From: Elizabethkingia miricola
GTDB lineage: Bacteria > Bacteroidota > Bacteroidia > Flavobacteriales > Weeksellaceae
NCBI RefSeq assembly: GCF_001675285.1
Contig: NZ_LSGQ01000001.1
Location: 434,001 to 498,000 of the forward strand
Direction of reading: 5' to 3'
DNA: 64,000 nt
Every line of letters begins with the position of its first letter. The stretch's first letter is position 1. This document shows, one piece after another, positions 9,131 to 18,272 of the stretch. The position numbers were made by a program, and so were the translations under genes. The notes below the pieces were generated by a model that had not been told where the DNA came from, ran no database searches, and worked only from the letters and a program-made list of their open reading frames with translations.

Positions 9131-9877
9131 TTATTTATAATCGTCATTTACAGGAAGATTTTCGAGGGCTTCTTTAGCCGATCTCACCTCCGGATTTTTC
9201 GTGTCTTTAACTACCTTCCCGTCTCTTAGTGTTATTGTTCTGCTGCTAAAAGAAGCTATATCCGGTTCATGGGTTACAAAAACGATTGTCTTGCCATTTT
9301 TATTTAGTTCCTGCATCAGTGCCATAATCTCGTAAGATGTTCTGGTATCAAGATTCCCTGTAGCCTCATCTGCCAGAATCATAACAGGTTCATTTACCAG
9401 CGCCCTTGCAATAGCTACTCTTTGTTGCTGCCCCCCCGACATCTGATTAGGCAAATGCTCGATCCTGCTTTCCAGCTTTACAGCCGTAAGTGCCTCTATT
9501 GCTCGCTGGTTTCTTTCTTCTGCAGAAACTTCGGGATTGTATAACAGCGGAAGTTCTACATTTTCTTTGGCTGTTGTTCTGGGTAAAAGATTATAAGCCT
9601 GAAATACAAAGCCTATTTTTCTGTTTCTTAGCTTTGCCAGCTCATCCCTGCTTAGCTCCTTAATATTTACACCATCCAAAATATAGTCTCCTTCCGAAGG
9701 TTTATCAAGACATCCCAAAATATTCAGCATTGTAGATTTACCCGAACCACTACTTCCCATTATGGTTACAAACTCACCCTCATCTACAGAAAAGCTTACG
9801 CCCTTCAGTGCATGGACAGTTTCCTCACCCATTACAAAGTTCCGTTTCAAATCTATTATTTCTAAAATTTTTGACAT
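9131..9877 (-). CDS. MacB/LolD-type ABC transporter ATPase
   Basis: 248 residues. It supplies ATP hydrolysis for the permease encoded next to it. Walker [10 protein letters not shown] is at 41-49, the ABC signature LSGGQQQR-like segment [15 protein letters not shown] and Walker [14 protein letters not shown] are intact, and the switch His is in FVTHEPD. This subfamily (LolD/MacB/FtsE) is typical of mechanotransmission exporters. Gene spacing of 11-12 bases on both sides indicates a single operon with the adaptor and the permease. Confidence 0.92.
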   Translation of the reverse strand: MSKILEIIDLKRNFVMGEETVHALKGVSFSVDEGEFVTIMGSSGSGKSTMLNILGCLDKPSEGDYILDGVNIKELSRDELAKLRNRKIGFVFQAYNLLPRTTAKENVELPLLYNPEVSAEERNQRAIEALTAVKLESRIEHLPNQMSGGQQQRVAIARALVNEPVMILADEATGNLDTRTSYEIMALMQELNKNGKTIVFVTHEPDIASFSSRTITLRDGKVVKDTKNPEVRSAKEALENLPVNDDYK

Positions 9878-9888
9878 GACGTATATTT

Positions 9889-11145
9889 TTATCTTGGGCC
9901 TCCACCACCGGCATTATTACCTCTGCCTCCTGATCTTTGTGGGAGAAATGGGCTCTTAGCAGCACTTTTAGATGATTTTTTTGTCAGTACTTTATAGCCT
10001 GTAATAATATTATCTCCTTTCTCCAGGCCAGATATTACCTGAATTTCGGTATCGTTATCTATTCCGGTTTTTATTTTTTTATGCACAATTGTATTATCCT
10101 TATTCAGTATCCAGACTCCGGCTTCATCTGCAGCTCCTTTTTTACTAAACCCTTGTTTTCCGGCTCCTTTGTGTTTTTTATTCTTGAATGCCGGAGCATT
10201 TATAACATAACCTTTGGCAACCAAACTATCCGGATGGAAGGCAATTGCCTGTGTAGGAATTTTCATCACTTTAGGAAGCTCTTTTGTCGTCACCGTGATA
10301 TTTGCAGTCATCCCCGGCTTTAGTTTCAGACTGGTATTATCTGCATTGATCATGGTAATATAGTTTACAACATTAGCAGAAACAGTAGGTTGTAATCTTA
10401 CCTCAGAAACAGTTCCGTTGAAATTTTCATTGGGGAATGCATCCACAGTAAAACTTACTTTCTGTCCGGCCTGTACATTGCCTATATCTGCTTCATCGAT
10501 TGTTGCACGAACCTGCATTTTCGACAAATCTTTAGCTATACTGAAAAGAGTTGGTGTACTAAAGCTTGCTGCAACTGTCTGCCCTTCGCTGATATTCCGG
10601 TTTAGGACAGTACCGTCTATAGGGGAATAAATACTGGTTAAAGACAAATTCTTATTGGCTGCAGCCAACTGTGCACTCACCGCTCCAACCTGAGCTACTG
10701 AAGCATTATAAGCATTGTGTGCATTATCATAATCCGCCTTACTTATTGCTCCGACTTTATACAGTTGAGATTGTCTGTTGAAATTAATCTGATTATATGC
10801 CTGATTACTTTTAGCACTCTGGAGATTAGCATTCATTTGTAACATTTGGTCTCTCAATAATTCCGGATCCAATACAGCAAGAAGCTGCCCTTTTTTTACC
10901 TTGGAATTGAAGTCTACATATATATTTTTAATAGTTCCGGATACCTGTGTACCCACAGCTACTGTATCTACAGGTTCTATTTTTCCTGTAGCAGTAATAG
11001 ACTGAGAAAGATCTCCTATTGCAGGGTAGGTTGTTTCCAACTGAATCTTGGGAGCAGTATCTCTTTTAATCCAATAGAAAAGTCCACCGGCTATCAGGAC
11101 TCCCAAAATAGTCCATACTAACCATTTTTTATTATTCTTTTTCAT
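9889..11145 (-). CDS. MacA/HlyD-type periplasmic adaptor
   Basis: 418 residues. An N-terminal TM anchor (WLVWTILGVLIAGGLFYWI) is followed by a lipoyl/biotinyl half-motif (GTVSGTIKNIYVDFNSKVKKGQLLAVLD type), an alpha-helical hairpin (about 95-165), the second lipoyl half and beta-barrel domains. The C-terminus is Gly/Arg-rich. It bridges the inner-membrane ABC pump and the outer-membrane TolC-like channel. The ATG at 11145 overlaps the stop of the upstream channel gene (TGATG), which points to translational coupling; an in-frame GTG one codon earlier is less likely. An unusual lysine-rich insert lies near residues 320-345. Confidence 0.9.
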   Translation of the reverse strand: MKKNNKKWLVWTILGVLIAGGLFYWIKRDTAPKIQLETTYPAIGDLSQSITATGKIEPVDTVAVGTQVSGTIKNIYVDFNSKVKKGQLLAVLDPELLRDQMLQMNANLQSAKSNQAYNQINFNRQSQLYKVGAISKADYDNAHNAYNASVAQVGAVSAQLAAANKNLSLTSIYSPIDGTVLNRNISEGQTVAASFSTPTLFSIAKDLSKMQVRATIDEADIGNVQAGQKVSFTVDAFPNENFNGTVSEVRLQPTVSANVVNYITMINADNTSLKLKPGMTANITVTTKELPKVMKIPTQAIAFHPDSLVAKGYVINAPAFKNKKHKGAGKQGFSKKGAADEAGVWILNKDNTIVHKKIKTGIDNDTEIQVISGLEKGDNIITGYKVLTKKSSKSAAKSPFLPQRSGGRGNNAGGGGPR

Positions 11146-12458
11146 CACTTAGTCAATGTTATCGGAGTTCCTGTATAAAAATCGTAAATCTGTTTATTGA
11201 GAACAGCACCATATTTGGCCTGTAAAAAACTTTGTAATGCCTGTATATAAAGCAATCTCTGTTGCTGAAGCTGTACATAATCTATAGCTCCCAGCTTTAA
11301 CTGAGCCTCTACAATATCCAAACTCTGTTTGCTGATGTCCATCTGTTTTTTGGCTGATGTAAACTGCGCCAGAGAATTCTGAAAACTTATATAAGACTGC
11401 TCCACCTGTTGATTCAGAATTGTTTTTGTATTCAATAAATCCAGGTTAGCCTGCTCAATCGCAATTTTAGATTTTTCAACACCAGTTTTATAAATTCGGT
11501 TATTATATATTGGAATAGCAAGGCTAAGCCCTATTGGTAAATAGAAATTATTCCCCAGTTGTGATGTATAGCTTCCGTTTCCGTTAGTATAGTTTGTAGA
11601 AGCACTGCTTATAACATTCAGCGTTGGCTTAGTAGATGCCTGAGTCATTTTAAGCTGCAGGTTCGCATTTTGTATATTCAGTTCCCCATATCTGATTTCC
11701 GGACGTTGGTTCTGAGCCATATTCTCGGCTTCCTGAAGTGCTCTTACTTCGTTGCTAACTCCTATACTATCTGGCGCCTGAATCTGGAAGTCATATGCTG
11801 AAGGTAACTGTAACAGCTGTTTCAGATTAACAATATCTGTACGCAGGTTATTTTGTGCCTGAGTAAGGTTATATTCATCCTGTGCTACCTGAGATTGCAG
11901 CTGTAGCAAATTAAGCTTAGAAATACTTCCGGCATCATATAGCTGCTGCCCCTGTTTCAATAATACCTGAGTCGTAGAGAGTACCTGTTGCAAAGAAACG
12001 ATGTTTTCTTTAGCCATCATGATATTCAAAAATGCCTGGGTAATACTCAGAGTGATATTATTTTCCGCTTCCTGTACAGACAAATCCGCCATTTGTACCA
12101 ACAGATTTTTGGAAGACTCATTATTTCGGATATAACCATTATGATAAATGGTCATTGATGAGTTTAAACCAATACTCTGAGAAGGAATTCCGGTAAATTG
12201 TAATCCATTACTATAACTTATACCTGCCAGCCCCTGTGAAACAGAACCATTCAGATTCGGATACTTAGCCTGTTGTGCTTGTAGTAAATCCTGGCGGGCA
12301 GAATTTCCGGAAAGCCGCAATGAACTAATTGATATATTATTACTTCTGGCATAATCGATACAATTTTCCAGTGTCCATTGTGCAGGATAACCTCCGGATT
12401 GTGAAAAGCCTTCGGTTATTATAAAAAAACAAATTAAGAGTATAATCTTTGCTTTCAT
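11145..12458 (-). CDS. TolC-family outer membrane efflux protein
   Basis: 437 residues with a signal peptide (MKAKIILLICFFIITEGFSQ) and two repeats of the OEP family rich in coiled-coil Gln/Asn segments. It forms the outer-membrane exit duct for the MacAB-type pump. The ATG at 12458 begins the signal peptide directly; a start ten codons upstream at 12488 would add a charged stretch before it and is judged less likely. It is the first gene of the four-gene export operon, preceded by about 200 bases of AT-rich DNA. Confidence 0.9.
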   Translation of the reverse strand: MKAKIILLICFFIITEGFSQSGGYPAQWTLENCIDYARSNNISISSLRLSGNSARQDLLQAQQAKYPNLNGSVSQGLAGISYSNGLQFTGIPSQSIGLNSSMTIYHNGYIRNNESSKNLLVQMADLSVQEAENNITLSITQAFLNIMMAKENIVSLQQVLSTTQVLLKQGQQLYDAGSISKLNLLQLQSQVAQDEYNLTQAQNNLRTDIVNLKQLLQLPSAYDFQIQAPDSIGVSNEVRALQEAENMAQNQRPEIRYGELNIQNANLQLKMTQASTKPTLNVISSASTNYTNGNGSYTSQLGNNFYLPIGLSLAIPIYNNRIYKTGVEKSKIAIEQANLDLLNTKTILNQQVEQSYISFQNSLAQFTSAKKQMDISKQSLDIVEAQLKLGAIDYVQLQQQRLLYIQALQSFLQAKYGAVLNKQIYDFYTGTPITLTK

Positions 12459-12660
12459 CACACTTGATTTTGGTGATACTTTGTTCAAGAAAAAATTAAT
12501 CCACTCCTACATCCGCCAATACATTTAACGCAAATTTAACTTAATTATACAATAATCAAAATAAAAAAGCCATTTTTTAAAAGAAAATATAAATCAGATT
12601 AAAATAACCTTAATATTTCTATGCACAACTACAATATGATTCAGATATTCATAATAAAAA

Positions 12661-12685
12661 ATCCCCGAAGATAATCTTCGGGGAT
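12661..12685. terminator. Bidirectional rho-independent terminator
   Basis: A perfect 11-base GC-rich stem (12661-12671 with 12675-12685) and 3-base loop TAA, with a T-run on the plus side and an A-run on the left that becomes a T-run on the minus strand. It lies just past the cysteine synthase stop on the minus strand and serves as its terminator. Confidence 0.88.
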
Positions 12686-12694
12686 TTTTTTATT

Positions 12695-13675
12695 TTATAA
12701 CCAGCCTTGTGCTTTCATCCATTCATCATTGTATATTTTACCGACATAGCGGCTGCCATGATCGTGCAATAATACAACAACAACATCGTCTTTTGTAAAG
12801 CGGTCTTTCATTTGTACCATAGCTGCGATAGCACTGCCCGCAGAATACCCACAGAAGATACCTTCCTCCAGAGCCAGCTTTCTGGCATAGATTGCGCCGT
12901 CTTTATCAGTCACTTTCTCGAAATGATCGATAACACTCATATCATAATTCTCCGGGATAATATCCTCTCCAATACCTTCTGTAATATAAGTATGAATTAA
13001 AGACTTATCAATTTCTCCGGTTTCATGGAAATGCTTCAGAATAGAACCATAAGTATCTATACCGATTACCTGAATATCCGGATTTTGTTCTTTGAAGAAT
13101 CTTCCGCAACCTGTAATAGTACCACCGGTACCTGCCCCTACAACAAAATGAGTAAGTTTTCCTTCAGTCTGCTTCCAGATCTCAGGTGCTGTACTTTCAT
13201 AGTGAGCTTGTCTGTTGGACGGATTATCGTATTGATTTACATACCAACCATTAGGGGTTTCCTGAGCCAGTCTTTTAGAAACTGAGTAATAAGATCTTTT
13301 ACTTTCTGGTGGTACGTCAGTTGGACATACAATAACCTCAGCACCTACAGCCCGCAAAATATCACATTTCTCTTTAGACTGTTTATCATTCGTCACAAAA
13401 ATACATTTGTATCCTTTGATAATTGCAGCTAAAGCCAGCCCCATTCCTGTATTTCCGGATGTTCCTTCAATAATGGTTCCTCCTGGTTTCAGTCTTCCGT
13501 CCTTTTCTGCATCTTCTATCATCTTCAGTGCCATACGGTCTTTCACCGAATTGCCCGGATTAAAGGTTTCTACTTTGGCTAAAACCAAAGCAGGGAAATC
13601 TTCACCCAACACTCTGTTTAGCTTTACTAATGGTGTATTTCCAATAGTCTCCAGAATATTATTTGCGTATTCCAT
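12695..13675 (-). CDS. PLP-dependent cysteine synthase family protein
   Basis: 326 residues, fold type II PLP enzyme that joins a beta-activated serine with sulfide (cysteine synthase) or homocysteine (cystathionine beta-synthase). The Schiff-base lysine is Lys45 in NPGNSVKDRM; EGTSGNTG binds the substrate carboxylate and GTGGTITG the phosphate. There is no CBS regulatory domain. The C-terminal HDHGSRYVGKIYNDEWM is typical of the CBS-like branch, so the exact acceptor is open. Downstream on the same strand is the terminator; upstream is a TSUP transporter of sulfur-compound type, consistent with sulfur metabolism. Confidence 0.88.
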   Translation of the reverse strand: MEYANNILETIGNTPLVKLNRVLGEDFPALVLAKVETFNPGNSVKDRMALKMIEDAEKDGRLKPGGTIIEGTSGNTGMGLALAAIIKGYKCIFVTNDKQSKEKCDILRAVGAEVIVCPTDVPPESKRSYYSVSKRLAQETPNGWYVNQYDNPSNRQAHYESTAPEIWKQTEGKLTHFVVGAGTGGTITGCGRFFKEQNPDIQVIGIDTYGSILKHFHETGEIDKSLIHTYITEGIGEDIIPENYDMSVIDHFEKVTDKDGAIYARKLALEEGIFCGYSAGSAIAAMVQMKDRFTKDDVVVVLLHDHGSRYVGKIYNDEWMKAQGWL

Positions 13676-13732
13676 TTATAATTTAATTTATTATTAGGGT
13701 AATTTTTAATTTAAAAGAAATATATCACTTTT

Positions 13733-14764
13733 TTAGAAATCGAGTTTCTTAATCAGTTTTCCGTTTTCATCCAGGAAATATACTTCATAGCTTGTTCCTT
13801 TAAAGCTTTTAACAACCTCAAAAACTCTGTGTTTGTACTGAACAGGAAGACTATCTACAAAACGTTTCTTGTCTTCAGGTAATTGGTCGTAAGTAATGAC
13901 TTTCTCAAATTCAAAACCTTCGGACCACTTAAATTCAATAGTATAGTTATCTTCAGACCATGTTAAATGGCTCCTGAATCCTTTTCTTTCCCACGTTGTA
14001 TACAAACTGGCATTCTCATCCTTCTGGGCTTTTGTGAAAAAACCTACCAGCATAATAATTCCTGATATTACCATTGCCGAGAAACCGATCTGATGAAACC
14101 ACTTCATACTGATCTTTGGTAAGACTTTCTTCATAACATAGGAAGAAAGTACGGCCGCTGCCGCTACAACCAATCCTACCTTTAGCACCATTAATGTAAA
14201 TAGTCCGAAATAGATATACATAATAAGCTTCACAATGTGCAATACTACTTCGTTTGCTGCTCTGGTTGCTACAATCTGCTGATTGGACATCCCAAATCTC
14301 AGGTAAAACCTATTGAACAATAGTCCTACTGCACCGGTAATTCCGGATATAAATCCTGCAAAAAAACCAATGATAAGCAAAGACCATGACTTCAGTCCTT
14401 TTTCGGCTTCATAATCTTTCTTTTTATTCTTAAAAACCTGTGGAAGATTACTGATAAGAAAGATTGCCATTAATAACTCTATCCAAATCGGATTAATATA
14501 GCTTAGCATCCAGCTTCCCAGCCATGCAGCCGGCAAAGCTGTTGGTAAAAAGTAACGAACAACTTTCCAATTAATGTCTTTGTAAAAAATAGCAATCCGG
14601 GATACAGAACTACTGGCAGTACCAATTGATAATGCTGCAGGAACCTGAACTACTGGTAAAAAACGGTTAAGAACAGGAATAAGCATTAGTCCTGCACCTC
14701 CTCCGCATATTGCACTTATGCCAAATGCCAGAAAGCTGCATACAAAAACGATCAGATAAAACAT
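13733..14764 (-). CDS. TSUP (TauE/SafE) family transporter with soluble C-terminus
   Basis: 343 residues. The first ~250 contain about eight TM helices with the family's glycine-rich repeats (SAICGGGAGLMLIPVL near the start, GFFAGFISGITGAVG in the second half). TSUP proteins move sulfite, sulfonates or related anions across the inner membrane. The last ~90 residues form a charged soluble tail (TWERKGFRSHLTWSEDN.. to KLIKKLDF) that is not part of the core TSUP fold and may be regulatory. It abuts the FtsX-like gene (start at 14764, neighbour ends 14765), so the two are probably cotranscribed. It precedes the cysteine synthase on the same strand. Confidence 0.85.
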   Translation of the reverse strand: MFYLIVFVCSFLAFGISAICGGGAGLMLIPVLNRFLPVVQVPAALSIGTASSSVSRIAIFYKDINWKVVRYFLPTALPAAWLGSWMLSYINPIWIELLMAIFLISNLPQVFKNKKKDYEAEKGLKSWSLLIIGFFAGFISGITGAVGLLFNRFYLRFGMSNQQIVATRAANEVVLHIVKLIMYIYFGLFTLMVLKVGLVVAAAAVLSSYVMKKVLPKISMKWFHQIGFSAMVISGIIMLVGFFTKAQKDENASLYTTWERKGFRSHLTWSEDNYTIEFKWSEGFEFEKVITYDQLPEDKKRFVDSLPVQYKHRVFEVVKSFKGTSYEVYFLDENGKLIKKLDF

Positions 14765-16015
14765 TTAGTTGTATTTTATGGACTTTACAGGCGATATCTT
14801 ACTAATAAGGTAACTCGGTACAATCATTGCTAAAGCAGCAATCAGAAGGATTCCTATAGAAATCCCAAGAATATAGAGAATATTAAGATCTACCGGAACT
14901 ACACTAATAAAGTAATTATCCGGATTCAGTTTTATGATCCCAAAGTATTTTTGTATGAATAGCAAACCTAACCCGATTAAATTTCCAACTACCAGCCCCG
15001 GAATCATAATAAGCAATGTGTTATTAATAAATACCGAACGAATCTGGAAATTGGTTGCACCCAATGTTTTCAATACACCAATGGAGTTTGTTCTTTCTAT
15101 TATAAGGATTAGCAACACCATGATAATATTGATCACAACTACGATAAGCATAATTGCGATAATCAATCCGATATTGGTATCAAATATATTCACCCAGTCA
15201 TTAATCTGCGGATACATTTCTGTTGCTTTTTCTGCATAGTTTTTATAGCCTATCAGCTCCTCTATTTTAGGATATTCCTTGTCTATATTATCAATGTCTT
15301 TCAGATAAATATCCAGTCCGCCAATGTCGGACTTTTCCATTCCCTGAATCTTACGAACCTGATTAATATCCCCTATTACAAAAAGATCATCGATCAGTTT
15401 GATATCTGTTTTATAAATTCCGGCTACTTCAAATTTTCGGTAAACAGGTTTTTGATCTTCTTTAGAAAATATGGCTACTATAGAGTCTTTTACCTTCAAG
15501 CCAAGATCTGTAGCAATTTTACCGGATACAATAACCTCATTGTTATATCCATTTTCATCATATTTCGGAATACTTCCGGAAATCATAAATTTTTCAAAGC
15601 GCTCTCTGTCAAAATCTTTCCCTACTCCTTTATATACAACTCCGTCAAAACTTTTTTCATTCCTCATAATACCGCTTACCATAGCATAGGACTGAACTGA
15701 AGCTACAGAAGGAGTCTTTTGAATTTTATTATAATCCAGTCCGGCTTTATTAAGTACAGAAGAAGTATAAGAATTATCTGATTGTGCTGACTTTACAGAA
15801 ATATGCCCGGAAAAATCTGCCATTCTTTCCTTAATCGCTTTCTTCGCTCCCAATCCGGTACAAACTGTAATAAGAGATACTATAATCCCCAATGCTACAG
15901 AAAGCCTCCCGATGAATATGATAATTCGGGAAAGGTTGTTTTTGTTATCCTTGGAAAATGCTATCTTGCGTGAATAATATAAAGGAAATTTCAAGCGTAT
16001 GAATTTTAGCCTCAA
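14765..16015 (-). CDS. LolE/FtsX-like ABC transporter permease
   Basis: 416 residues. A long N-terminal amphipathic segment and TM helix (IGRLSVALGIIVSLITV) are followed by a MacB-like periplasmic domain and three C-terminal TM helices (FtsX domain, RTNSIGVLKTLGATNFQIRSVF). The family includes the LolCE lipoprotein-release permeases. No ATPase gene lies adjacent. The 5' end overlaps the divergent DUF1343 gene by 17 bases if the ATG at 16015 is used. An in-frame TTG at 15994 (giving MKFPLYYSRKIAF) would remove the overlap and matches the usual N-terminus, so the true start may be there. Confidence 0.8.
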   Translation of the reverse strand: MRLKFIRLKFPLYYSRKIAFSKDNKNNLSRIIIFIGRLSVALGIIVSLITVCTGLGAKKAIKERMADFSGHISVKSAQSDNSYTSSVLNKAGLDYNKIQKTPSVASVQSYAMVSGIMRNEKSFDGVVYKGVGKDFDRERFEKFMISGSIPKYDENGYNNEVIVSGKIATDLGLKVKDSIVAIFSKEDQKPVYRKFEVAGIYKTDIKLIDDLFVIGDINQVRKIQGMEKSDIGGLDIYLKDIDNIDKEYPKIEELIGYKNYAEKATEMYPQINDWVNIFDTNIGLIIAIMLIVVVINIIMVLLILIIERTNSIGVLKTLGATNFQIRSVFINNTLLIMIPGLVVGNLIGLGLLFIQKYFGIIKLNPDNYFISVVPVDLNILYILGISIGILLIAALAMIVPSYLISKISPVKSIKYN

Positions 16016-17201
16016 AATTAAAAATTTAGTTCTGATCTGCCTAATCTATTTTGGTTTTCAGTCATTTTTTAATGCCCAGAGCACCATGACATTTAAAACC
16101 GGAGCCGATCAGCCGGAGGTATACCTGCCTTTACTTAAAAATAAAAAAGTAATTGTACTAACCAATCAGACAGGTGTACTTAGTGATAGCAAACATACTC
16201 ACCTTGTAGATTTTCTTATTTCTAAAAAAGTAAATATTACCAAAATATTCACACCAGAACATGGCTTCCGGGGAAATGCAGATGCCGGAGAGCATGTTAA
16301 AAGCGATACAGACAAACAAACAGGCTTGCCTATTGTTTCCTTATATGGAAACAATAAAAAGCCAAAGCCTGAACAGATTAGTGATTCCGACATTATCCTA
16401 TTCGATTTACAGGATGTAGGTGTCAGGTTTTACACTTATATATCCACACTAACCTATGTAATGGAAGCTGCTGCTGAAGCAGGTAAAGAAGTTATTGTAT
16501 TGGACAGACCAAATCCACACGATGGTTACACAGATGGCCCTGTACTAAATAAGAAATGGACCTCTTTTGTAGGAATGCACGAAATTCCGGTTATATATGG
16601 TTTAACCATTGGAGAATATGGCAATATGGTAAATGGTGAAGGCTGGCTTAAAAATAATATCAAAGCTAAATATACTGTTGTCAAAATGGCAAATTACCAC
16701 AAGAAACAACGTTATGGTATATTAGAAAAACCATCACCTAATCTGCCAAATGATAAAGCAATTAATCTTTATCCTAGTCTTTGTTTTTTTGAAGGTGCTA
16801 ATATCTCTTTAGGCCGTGGAACAGAATTTCCTTTTCAGGCTTACGGGTCTCCTTATACAAAAGATTTCAGTTTTAAGTTTACACCAAAACCTTCTTATGG
16901 ATCTAAAAACCCGCCGCTTAACGGTCAAGAATGTTTCGGTGAAGACCTGAGAAATTACCCGGAATCATTAACCGGAATTAATCTGGAATGGTTAATTAAA
17001 GCTTATAAAGATTATAAAAGCCCTGCAGGCAAAGGTGATTTCTTTCTGAAAAATTTATTCTTCGATACACTTGCCGGATCCGATCAATTAAGAAAGCAGA
17101 TTATAAACGGACAATCACAGGAACAGATTAAAGCTTCATGGAAAAAAGGACTTGAAGACTTTGAAAAAACAAGACAGAAATATGTTGTTTATCCAAACTA
17201 A
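15999..17201 (+). CDS. DUF1343 (NamZ-like) exo-beta-N-acetylmuramidase family protein
   Basis: 400 residues with an N-terminal signal peptide (LVLICLIYFGFQSFFNAQS). The body carries the hallmark segments of DUF1343: VLTNQTGVLSD, FTPEHGFRGNADAGE, DLQDVGVRFYTYISTL, LDRPNPHDG and the late NLYPSLCFFEGANISLGRGTEFPF (quoted in parts). Members related to NamZ release terminal MurNAc from peptidoglycan fragments. Export to the periplasm fits a role in wall recycling. It is divergent from the FtsX-like gene and followed by a bidirectional terminator. Confidence 0.85.
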   Translation: MNFSLKIKNLVLICLIYFGFQSFFNAQSTMTFKTGADQPEVYLPLLKNKKVIVLTNQTGVLSDSKHTHLVDFLISKKVNITKIFTPEHGFRGNADAGEHVKSDTDKQTGLPIVSLYGNNKKPKPEQISDSDIILFDLQDVGVRFYTYISTLTYVMEAAAEAGKEVIVLDRPNPHDGYTDGPVLNKKWTSFVGMHEIPVIYGLTIGEYGNMVNGEGWLKNNIKAKYTVVKMANYHKKQRYGILEKPSPNLPNDKAINLYPSLCFFEGANISLGRGTEFPFQAYGSPYTKDFSFKFTPKPSYGSKNPPLNGQECFGEDLRNYPESLTGINLEWLIKAYKDYKSPAGKGDFFLKNLFFDTLAGSDQLRKQIINGQSQEQIKASWKKGLEDFEKTRQKYVVYPN

Positions 17202-17359
17202 TTACGAAGTTAGAAGTTAGAAGTTAATTGCATTATATCTATTGCTAAATCTTGTATACAAAACATTCGTAATAAAATTACAAATAAACAGTTTTGAGAT
17301 TTTACAGTTTACATAACACTACCAGAAGCATAAAATATTCTAGAATATAAGAATATTAA

Positions 17360-17387
17360 AAAAGGCTCCGGAATTCCGGAGCCTTTT
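17360..17387. terminator. Bidirectional terminator between convergent genes
   Basis: A 28-base perfect palindrome centred between 17373 and 17374 (AAAAGGCTCCGGAA plus its complement), ending in a T-run. It separates the DUF1343 gene (plus) from the small membrane protein gene (minus). Confidence 0.88.
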
Positions 17388-17392
17388 ATTTT

Positions 17393-17608
17393 TTAGTCTA
17401 TATCGTCATGTTTATTATCGCCGCCTTTCCCACGCTGATAAATAATAAGCCCAATCGCAATTCCTACTGCTCCGGCACCTCCATTCATTAATGCGGTGGA
17501 TAATTTATCCGGCGCATTATTTCCTATATAATTCATCAGGAAAACAATAACGAAGGTCAATACGATAATAACGTAGTATTTAGAATTATTAAATAAGTCT
17601 TTCATCAT
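17393..17608 (-). CDS. Small two-helix membrane protein, unknown function
   Basis: 71 residues with two TM segments (YVIIVLTFVIVFLMNYIG and GGAGAVGIAIGLIIYQRG) and a charged C-terminal tail. No recognised domain. The start overlaps the stop of the upstream outer-membrane protein gene (TAATG), so they are translationally coupled. The start could be either of two adjacent ATG codons (17608 or 17605). Confidence 0.7.
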   Translation of the reverse strand: MMKDLFNNSKYYVIIVLTFVIVFLMNYIGNNAPDKLSTALMNGGAGAVGIAIGLIIYQRGKGGDNKHDDID

Positions 17609-18174
17609 TAAAATTTATAAGAAATCATTGCTCCGCCACGGAACGGAATAAATTCACCGCTCTTATTCCAGGCCTGTGCAGAATCATATCGTTGTCTCGG
17701 ATTTTTGTCTTTATACCATCCATGATAGAAACTCTGAGAAGTACCACCTCCAACATAGAAATCTATATTCCAGTGATCGCTAAGCTTCAATTGGTAACCA
17801 ACAGTAGCACCCAACATAAAATTAAAACCTTTCTGGTACATATTTGAATTCCAATAATTCCATTTCTGCATATTGTAGACTCCCATACCTGCATTAGCAC
17901 CCACATACCACTTTTCCATAGCTTTTATAAAATAATAACGAGCCTCAAGATGCCCCATATAAATCTGCAGATGCCTTCCTGCAAAAGATTTCCACGGAGA
18001 AATGAAAACATCAGCCTGACCTGTCCAGTGCTGATTAAAAGCGTGTTCATATCCTACATTTAAAATCCCAAGAGGTGCAAAAAGCATATTCCCTTTTATC
18101 TGATTTTTATACTCCTGTGCCTGCATTCCGCTTAAGGAAAGCATCAGAATAAAAACCGCCAATATTTTTTTCAT
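17608..18174 (-). CDS. DUF3575-type outer membrane beta-barrel protein
   Basis: 188 residues. A signal peptide (MKKILAVFILMLSLSGMQAQ) is followed by alternating amphipathic strands with aromatic residues (YEHAFNQHWTGQADVFISPW, HLEARYYF, VGYQLKLSDHWNIDFYVGGG) and a final Phe, the pattern of small outer-membrane barrels. DUF3575 proteins are common in Bacteroidota and often lie near surface-structure genes; the role is not known. Coupled to the 71-residue membrane protein downstream. Confidence 0.8.
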   Translation of the reverse strand: MKKILAVFILMLSLSGMQAQEYKNQIKGNMLFAPLGILNVGYEHAFNQHWTGQADVFISPWKSFAGRHLQIYMGHLEARYYFIKAMEKWYVGANAGMGVYNMQKWNYWNSNMYQKGFNFMLGATVGYQLKLSDHWNIDFYVGGGTSQSFYHGWYKDKNPRQRYDSAQAWNKSGEFIPFRGGAMISYKF

Positions 18175-18219
18175 ATTTAAATTTTCGCTACGAAATTATC
18201 GATTTTAGATTTCGCCCAC

Positions 18220-18249
18220 AAAAAAAGCTGCCTAAAAGCAGCTTTTTTA
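18220..18249. terminator. Terminator hairpin downstream of thioredoxin-like gene
   Basis: Stem AAAAGCTGC (18223-18231) with GCAGCTTTT (18238-18246), loop of six bases, T-run on both strands. It sits downstream of the minus-strand thioredoxin-like gene and upstream of the DUF3575 gene. Confidence 0.82.
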
Positions 18250-18272
18250 ATATATTTTAATACTTCAGAAGC